64,000 bases of DNA from positions 1,426,001 to 1,490,000 of the forward strand of contig CALNYS010000004.1 of NCBI GenBank assembly GCA_942490855.1, in the 5' to 3' direction. Below the pieces are notes generated by a model. That model was not told the origin of the DNA. It did not search any database and saw only the letters and a program-made list of their open reading frames with translations. Position numbers and translations under genes: made by a program. Shown here one piece after another: positions 59,979 through 64,000 of the stretch; the stretch's first letter is position 1; the number at the start of each line of letters is the position of its first letter. This stretch comes from CALNYS01 sp942490855 (GTDB lineage Bacteria; Planctomycetota; Phycisphaerae; Phycisphaerales; UBA1924).

Positions 59979-60356
59979 CTACGCGGCCGACGAGAGCACG
60001 TCGCGTAGAACGCTCAGTAAGTGAGAGGCTTGGTATGGCTTGGCGAGGAACCGTCGGGCGCCCAGCGATTCCGCTCGCCGTGCGACATCGTCCTGATGGT
60101 TGGCGGAAGCGACGATCACGGGCGTCGCCTGTGTCCCTTCGGGCCCGAGGCGCGCGAGGAACTCGAACCCGTCGATGCCCGGCATCCGGATGTCCAGGAT
60201 GATCGCGTCGGCTGGGTCCGACGCGTGCAGCTCCAAGGCTGATTCCCCGTCGCTCGAGCGACGCACCTCGTACCCGGCCGCTTTGAGCCGGACTTCCAAG
60301 GCACGCGCCACGCCGTCGTCGTCCTCGACCAAGTGGATCCGTTCACTCGACGCCAT
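59979..60356 (-). CDS. Single-domain response regulator
   Basis: This protein has 125 residues from ATG 60356, overlapping the end of the copy B kinase by 14 bases; the frame is open further upstream but without homology. HLVEDDDGVARALEVRL, AIILDIRMPGIDGFEFL, VIVASANHQDD and RFLAKPYQASH are the receiver motifs. As the gene directly coupled to the kinase it is the best candidate for its cognate acceptor. Confidence 0.9.
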   Translation of the reverse strand: MASSERIHLVEDDDGVARALEVRLKAAGYEVRRSSDGESALELHASDPADAIILDIRMPGIDGFEFLARLGPEGTQATPVIVASANHQDDVARRAESLGARRFLAKPYQASHLLSVLRDVLSSAA

Positions 60357-61908
60357 CGGTGACCTCCTTCGCCACGCCGGCGGCCTCGAGGAGCACGTCC
60401 TCGTCCACCGGCCAGTCCCACGATCCAACTCGACACGTGCGGCCCCGCAGCGGTCGGGTGTCGGAGGGCGACTGGGTCATCGGGTTCAGGTTGTTCAGCC
60501 GCTTGACCCACTCCTCCGGCTCGTCCGCGAGGCCCGCGACGAGCAAGGTTCCATCTGGCGCCCGCAGGACGAGATCGCGCGTGCGACACGCCGCGTTCAG
60601 GAAGGCGTACAGCTCATCGCTGTCTGCAGGATCCTCGGGTTCGCAGCGCAGGAGAGCAAGGGGCTTTGTCCCGCCGAACGCGGCGAAGTACCGCGTGCAC
60701 GCCCTGAGCAGGTTCTCCGGTTCGCTTCGGGGCAGCACGACTGAGAACACGCTCCCGCCGTCCGGGAGGTTCTCGACCTCGAGCCGCCCGAAGTTGACCG
60801 ACGCGAGCTGCGTGGCGATCGAGAGCCCGAGCCCGAACCCCTTGATCCGCGAGCAGTGCGTGAGATCGGTCTGCCCGAACCGATCGTGCATGAGCGCCAT
60901 GTCCTCGTCGGAGATCCCAGGGCCCGCGTCCGTGACGGCGTAGCGCACCCAGCACGCCCCGAGCGGTTCGCACGCGATGCGCACCGTCGAACCCGTGGGG
61001 GAGAACTTGATCGCGTTCACCGCGATGTTCGTAAACGCCCGCGAGGCTTTGTACAGGTCAGCGAACACGCCCGGGAGCGTCTCGGGGATGTCGATCTCGA
61101 GCGTTACGCCCTTGCACGACGCGCGGGACGCGAGCGCTGGCGCAACGATGTCGTACACGTCGCGGGCCGCGAGCGCGCGCCGGTCCAGACGCAGCAGGCC
61201 AGCGCGCAAGCGCGCGCTGTCGAGGAAGTCGTCGATCATCTCCGACAGGTCGACCGTCGCCCGGTCCACGTACTCGAGGTGTTCGAGCTGCTCCGCGGTC
61301 ACCGGGCCGGAAAGACCGTCGTGGATGATCGACGCGAACTCCTTAATGACCGCGAGCGGGGTGCGGAAGTCGTGGGCCACGTCGTCCACAAACGCGTGTG
61401 CCGCCTCGGTCGTCGCCTGGAGCTGATTGTTCTTGTACGCCAGCTCGCTGTTCGCCCGACGGAGCTGCTCAGACAGATCCTTCACCGTCTGCGCAGCGCG
61501 GTAGCGGCGCAGGCACTCGCGGATCGCCGACGACATGTACGCCGCGTCGCTGAACGCCTTCGACTTGTCGAGGAAGTCAGCCGCGCCCGAGCGGAACGAC
61601 TCCGCCGCGGCTTTCTCAGAACCCGACGACGTCGCGACCAGGAGCGGACCGTGATCGGCGCGCACGAAATCGGGGATCCAGTCCTGCGCCGTGCAATCAC
61701 CCAGCTGGTAGTCGCAGATGATCACGCCGTTGGGCTCGCCGGTCATCGCGGCCAGCGCCTCGGCGGGATCGCTGTGGCAGGTGATCTCAACGCTGTCCGC
61801 GAGCTCACCCGCGATCGAGTCGATGCTGCGGCGCATCAGCCCGGAGTGCGCGTCGTCGTCGTCGATAATCGCAACGCGCAGAATTGATCGTTCTGGTGCT
61901 GAATTCAT
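60343..61908 (-). CDS. Receiver-histidine kinase hybrid with GGDEF-like C-terminal domain (copy B)
   Basis: This protein has 521 residues from ATG 61908 (GGAG upstream; the open frame continues left in low-complexity sequence). The receiver has VAIIDDDDAHSG, Asp66 in IICDYQLGD, LVATSSGS and FLDKSK. The kinase has His179 in DDVAHDFRTPLAVIKEF, the N-box TNIAVNAIKFSPTG, VTDAGPGISDE and GFGLGLSIATQL. The C-terminal domain (KPLALLRCEPEDP, CRTRDLVLRAPDGTLLVAG) parallels copy A and looks like a degenerate GGDEF fold. No membrane segment. It heads a minus-strand set of four regulators followed by copy A. Confidence 0.9.
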   Translation of the reverse strand: MNSAPERSILRVAIIDDDDAHSGLMRRSIDSIAGELADSVEITCHSDPAEALAAMTGEPNGVIICDYQLGDCTAQDWIPDFVRADHGPLLVATSSGSEKAAAESFRSGAADFLDKSKAFSDAAYMSSAIRECLRRYRAAQTVKDLSEQLRRANSELAYKNNQLQATTEAAHAFVDDVAHDFRTPLAVIKEFASIIHDGLSGPVTAEQLEHLEYVDRATVDLSEMIDDFLDSARLRAGLLRLDRRALAARDVYDIVAPALASRASCKGVTLEIDIPETLPGVFADLYKASRAFTNIAVNAIKFSPTGSTVRIACEPLGACWVRYAVTDAGPGISDEDMALMHDRFGQTDLTHCSRIKGFGLGLSIATQLASVNFGRLEVENLPDGGSVFSVVLPRSEPENLLRACTRYFAAFGGTKPLALLRCEPEDPADSDELYAFLNAACRTRDLVLRAPDGTLLVAGLADEPEEWVKRLNNLNPMTQSPSDTRPLRGRTCRVGSWDWPVDEDVLLEAAGVAKEVTDGVE

Positions 61909-62240
61909 ACGTGGCACTCCGCCCTGCCCACCCGGATCGACCCGAACGCCCCGCCGCTGGAGCCACGCGGGGATCGCGCAAGAAACACCCGCCCGGTCGT
62001 GCCGAACAACGGACCCGTGCCGCCTGGCCCGAGAGGCGCCGCCCCCCGCACCCGCTGCGCACCCGCTCACCCGTCCTCTAATAAACCCCCGCAGCCACGC
62101 CACAGCCCACGCCCACGCGGATAGCCCCCACGGCGGACGCCAGCGGCAAGCGCCTGCCCGAAAACCAACCCCACGGCCGGCGGCGTCACGTTGGTTGTCA
62201 ATGGAGCCCCGAGCGGGGGGGCGAATACATCAATCAAGAA
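61909..62240. other. Intergenic region, 332 bases
   Basis: There is no gene. It must contain the minus-strand promoter of the copy B kinase operon; an AT-rich spot (TTTATTAG on the minus strand, about 62080-62090) could be a -10, but no matching -35 was found. TTGACA occurs on the minus strand at 62197-62202 without a -10 at the right distance. A CCCC-GAGC-GGGG hairpin near 62203-62216 lies downstream of the tRNA and may mark its 3' end. Confidence 0.45.
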
Positions 62241-62312
62241 AGCGGGTGACCGGAGTCGAACCGGCGACATTCAGCTTGGGAAGCTGACGTTCTACCACTG
62301 AACTACACCCGC
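62241..62312 (-). tRNA. tRNA-Gly (anticodon CCC)
   Basis: Read on the minus strand the 72 bases form a full cloverleaf: acceptor GCGGGTG/CACCCGC, D-arm with AGTTCAGTGGTAGAACG, anticodon stem TCAGC/GCTGA around the loop TTCCCAA (anticodon CCC), and T-arm GCCGG-TTCGACT-CCGGT. The discriminator is T and no CCA is encoded. A perfect 7-bp hairpin (62319-62335) lies in the precursor leader just before the 5' end. Confidence 0.96.
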
Positions 62313-62345
62313 GAACGCCGCCCGAGGTTCGGGCGACCGCCGCGC

Positions 62346-62374
62346 ATTGTAGACGATGCCGACGCCAGCGTCAT
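62346..62374 (-). promoter_or_regulatory. Promoter of tRNA-Gly
   Basis: On the minus strand ATGACG (62369-62374) and TACAAT (62346-62351, 5/6 match) are 17 bases apart, with a predicted start about 27 bases before the mature tRNA. Confidence 0.6.
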
Positions 62375-62432
62375 CACGCCGCCGGGCCCTGGTGGCTCGC
62401 GCCGCCCCGCCCGGGCCATCTACACTCCCCCC

Positions 62433-63038
62433 GTGACCACCCCCGCACCGCGACCCCCCGTCATCGGCGTCATCGGCGCCGTCGCCTCCGGCAAGAGCGC
62501 CGTCACGGCGCGCCTCGTTGGGCTCGGGGCGGTCGCCCTCGACGCCGACCGGGAAGTGGGGGGGCTGCTCGCGTCGCCGGAGATCGCTATGCGGATCGCG
62601 AGCGAGGTGGACCCACGCGCGGTCGCCGACGGCGCGATCGACCGGCGCGCGCTCGCGGACGCCGTCTTCTCCGACCCGCACAAGCGAGCCGCGCTCGAGG
62701 CGATCCTGCACCCGCCGGTCGCCGAGGCCGCCCGCCGGCTCGCGGGGTCCCCGCCCGCGGGGGCGACGGCGGTGGTGATCGACGCGCCGCTCCTTCTTGA
62801 AGCGGGGCTCGACGCGCTCTGCGACGAGCTCTGGTTCATCGACACCCCGCGCGCCGACCGCGTCCGGCGCGCCGCCGAGTCACGAGGCTGGGACGTCGCG
62901 GAACTGGACCGGCGCGAGCGGGCGCAGCTGAGCGTGGACGTGAAACGACAGCGCGCCGATCGCGTCATCGACAACTCCGGCACGCTCGACGAGCTCCTCG
63001 TCAACGTCGATCGTGCCTTTCAGGGTCTGGGCGCGTAA
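62433..63038 (+). CDS. coaE: Dephospho-CoA kinase
   Basis: This 201-residue protein starts at GTG 62433. VIGVIGAVASGKSAVTARL holds the P-loop in the GxxxSGKS form (the usual G-T-G is A-V-A here). VALDADREVGGLL follows as in CoaE, with VVIDAPLLLEAGLDALCDELWFID and the lid RAAESRGWDVAELDRRERAQL. It catalyses the last step of coenzyme A synthesis. The rho gene follows after a 232-base gap with its own promoter. Confidence 0.92.
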   Translation: MTTPAPRPPVIGVIGAVASGKSAVTARLVGLGAVALDADREVGGLLASPEIAMRIASEVDPRAVADGAIDRRALADAVFSDPHKRAALEAILHPPVAEAARRLAGSPPAGATAVVIDAPLLLEAGLDALCDELWFIDTPRADRVRRAAESRGWDVAELDRRERAQLSVDVKRQRADRVIDNSGTLDELLVNVDRAFQGLGA

Positions 63039-63050
63039 CGAAAACGGTGC

Positions 63051-63078
63051 TTGCGTAGGGCGTGAGGGCGGGTATCAT
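63051..63078 (+). promoter_or_regulatory. Promoter of rho
   Basis: TTGCGT (63051-63056) and TATCAT (63073-63078, 5/6 match) are 16 bases apart. The predicted start near 63085 leaves a leader of about 185 bases, including an ACGCC-ATGTC-GGCGT hairpin. A long leader is common for rho, which is autoregulated in several bacteria. Confidence 0.55.
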
Positions 63079-63270
63079 CAGGTGGTCTTCGATCGCACGC
63101 CGCGAGTGACGCGGCCTCTGATTGATCTCAGCCCACACCCAACCGCTCGTCGCGACGCCATGTCGGCGTTGTGCTGCAACGGATCTTGCGTGATGGGTCC
63201 ACCCTGACAGACGCATCTTCTTGCGGGGCCTCAACGCCCTGCGCGTCCCTCTCCCCTGCGAGAACAGAGC

Positions 63271-64000
63271 ATGGCCAAGACGTCATCCACCGCCGCTGTG
63301 GACGAGCAGCCCAAGCCCCGCCGACGCACGCGCAAAACCGCGCCGAGCGAGATCGCAGGAGCAAACTCCGCCCCCGCGAAGACCACCGAGACCAAGAGCG
63401 AGGCGCCCGCCCCCAGCCCCGCGCCCAAGCCGAAGTCGGCGCCCCAGGCCGAGCCCTCTTCGCAGAACGGCGGCGGGCAGCAGCAGAGCCAAAGCCAGGG
63501 CGGTCAGCAGCAGAACCAGCACCAGCAGGGCGGCGGTCAGCAGCACGGGCAGCAGGGCCAAGGCCAGGGCAAGCGCCGCAAGAAGAAGCGCAACAGCGGC
63601 GGCGGCGGCGGAGGAGGCGGCGGCTCCAAGCGGCGCGGCGGCCCGCCCAGCATCCCCGCACACGCACTCCCCTCTGACGACGAGCTCCGCATCGAGGCGG
63701 AAGAACTCGAAAAGACGCTCAAAACAAAGGCCGGCAAAGAGGCGAAGAAGAACGCCCTCCACCTCGACAACCTCCAGCGCATGCCCCTCAAGGAACTCCA
63801 CGCGCTCGCGGAAGAACAGGGCATCGAGGACTTCCACCAGACGCCCCGCCAGGACCTCATCTTCAAGGTCATGAAGACCTGGGCAGAAAGCGGCGGGCTC
63901 ATCTACGGCGCCGGCACGCTCGAGATCCTCAAAGAGGGCTACGGCTTCCTCCGCTCGCCCCTCTACTCCTACCTCCCCGGTCCCGACGACATCTACCTCT
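63271..64000 (+). CDS. rho: Transcription termination factor Rho, N-terminal part (runs off the window)
   Basis: The frame from ATG 63271 is open to the right edge (243 codons). Residues about 1-130 are low-complexity and disordered: Ala/Pro/Lys-rich, then Gln/Gly-rich (GGGQQQSQSQGGQQQNQ), then KRRKKKRNS and a nine-glycine run. Residues from about 165 are clearly Rho: LKELHALAEEQGIEDF (Rho-N helical domain), RQDLIFKVMKTWAESGG, then the cold-shock RNA-binding domain GTLEILKEGYGFLRSP and YSYLPGPDDIYL. The ATPase part is outside the window. The long N-terminal insertion is of the kind known in some high-GC bacteria. Confidence 0.95.
   Translation, partial: MAKTSSTAAVDEQPKPRRRTRKTAPSEIAGANSAPAKTTETKSEAPAPSPAPKPKSAPQAEPSSQNGGGQQQSQSQGGQQQNQHQQGGGQQHGQQGQGQGKRRKKKRNSGGGGGGGGGSKRRGGPPSIPAHALPSDDELRIEAEELEKTLKTKAGKEAKKNALHLDNLQRMPLKELHALAEEQGIEDFHQTPRQDLIFKVMKTWAESGGLIYGAGTLEILKEGYGFLRSPLYSYLPGPDDIYL

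Noticed and set aside
63445..63630. Short CAG/GGC repeats that could be mistaken for a repeat array
   Set aside because: They are in-frame codons of the Gln/Gly-rich N-terminus of Rho, without spacers or regular unit length. No CRISPR array, insertion sequence or attachment site was seen anywhere in the window.

Overview
The window is a high-GC bacterial chromosome segment, most likely from a planctomycete of the class Phycisphaerae. Pointers: secreted proteins ending in a dockerin-like Ca-binding segment (CPADFNNDGVVDSSDL...WGACP), a VPAPG/transmembrane/Arg-rich sorting tail, an ECF sigma factor beside a Ser/Thr kinase, a GspE-type ATPase with an N-terminal FHA domain, and many GTG starts with GTGA/ATGA overlaps. 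No search was run, so this assignment rests on recognition of families only.

Layout. 1-12026: exopolysaccharide locus, mostly one + strand operon (sugar epimerase end, four glycosyltransferases, WcaF-like acyltransferase, Wzy-like and Wzx-like membrane proteins) carrying four sulfotransferases. 12011-16084: membrane-anchored EEP-family enzyme, large secreted protein, UDP-glucuronate-epimerase-like enzyme. 16153-19965: a minus-strand sulfate unit (cysC, CysQ-like phosphatase, SLC13 permease) with promoter and intrinsic terminator; it makes PAPS, clears PAP and imports sulfate, so it fits the sulfotransferases next door. The likely product is a sulfated extracellular polysaccharide.

20022-23247: ECF sigma and membrane Ser/Thr kinase, the kinase apparently split from its C-terminal domain by a frameshift. 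23494-30809: coiled-coil membrane protein, recO, an HDOD protein with a degenerate GGDEF domain, alpha/beta hydrolase, GH3-like enzyme (frameshifted near its end), DinB-like and NRDE proteins. 30825-33506: an 893-residue fusion of alpha/beta hydrolase, VTT/DedA membrane domain and ATP-grasp-like domain, the most unusual protein here. 33670-43212: PEP-CTERM-like protein, Ca-binding repeat protein, bifunctional-nuclease family protein, truD, HAD hydrolase, cinA, UDP-sugar pyrophosphorylase, PhoU-like protein, enolase, nitrilase.

43213-43987 has no convincing gene but is dense in structure: a promoter, nine consecutive hairpins (candidate structured RNA), a second promoter, and an intrinsic terminator ahead of two secreted proteins. 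46762-48411 is the FHA-GspE ATPase. 48791-61908 is a phosphorelay island: four histidine kinases including a CheB-CheR-kinase-receiver hybrid, six stand-alone receivers and a tandemly duplicated REC-kinase pair. The right end has tRNA-Gly(CCC), coaE and the start of rho.

Three genes (4089-5238, 20022-22449, 27816-29424) look frameshifted in GC-rich tracts. These may be true mutations or sequencing errors and should be checked against reads.
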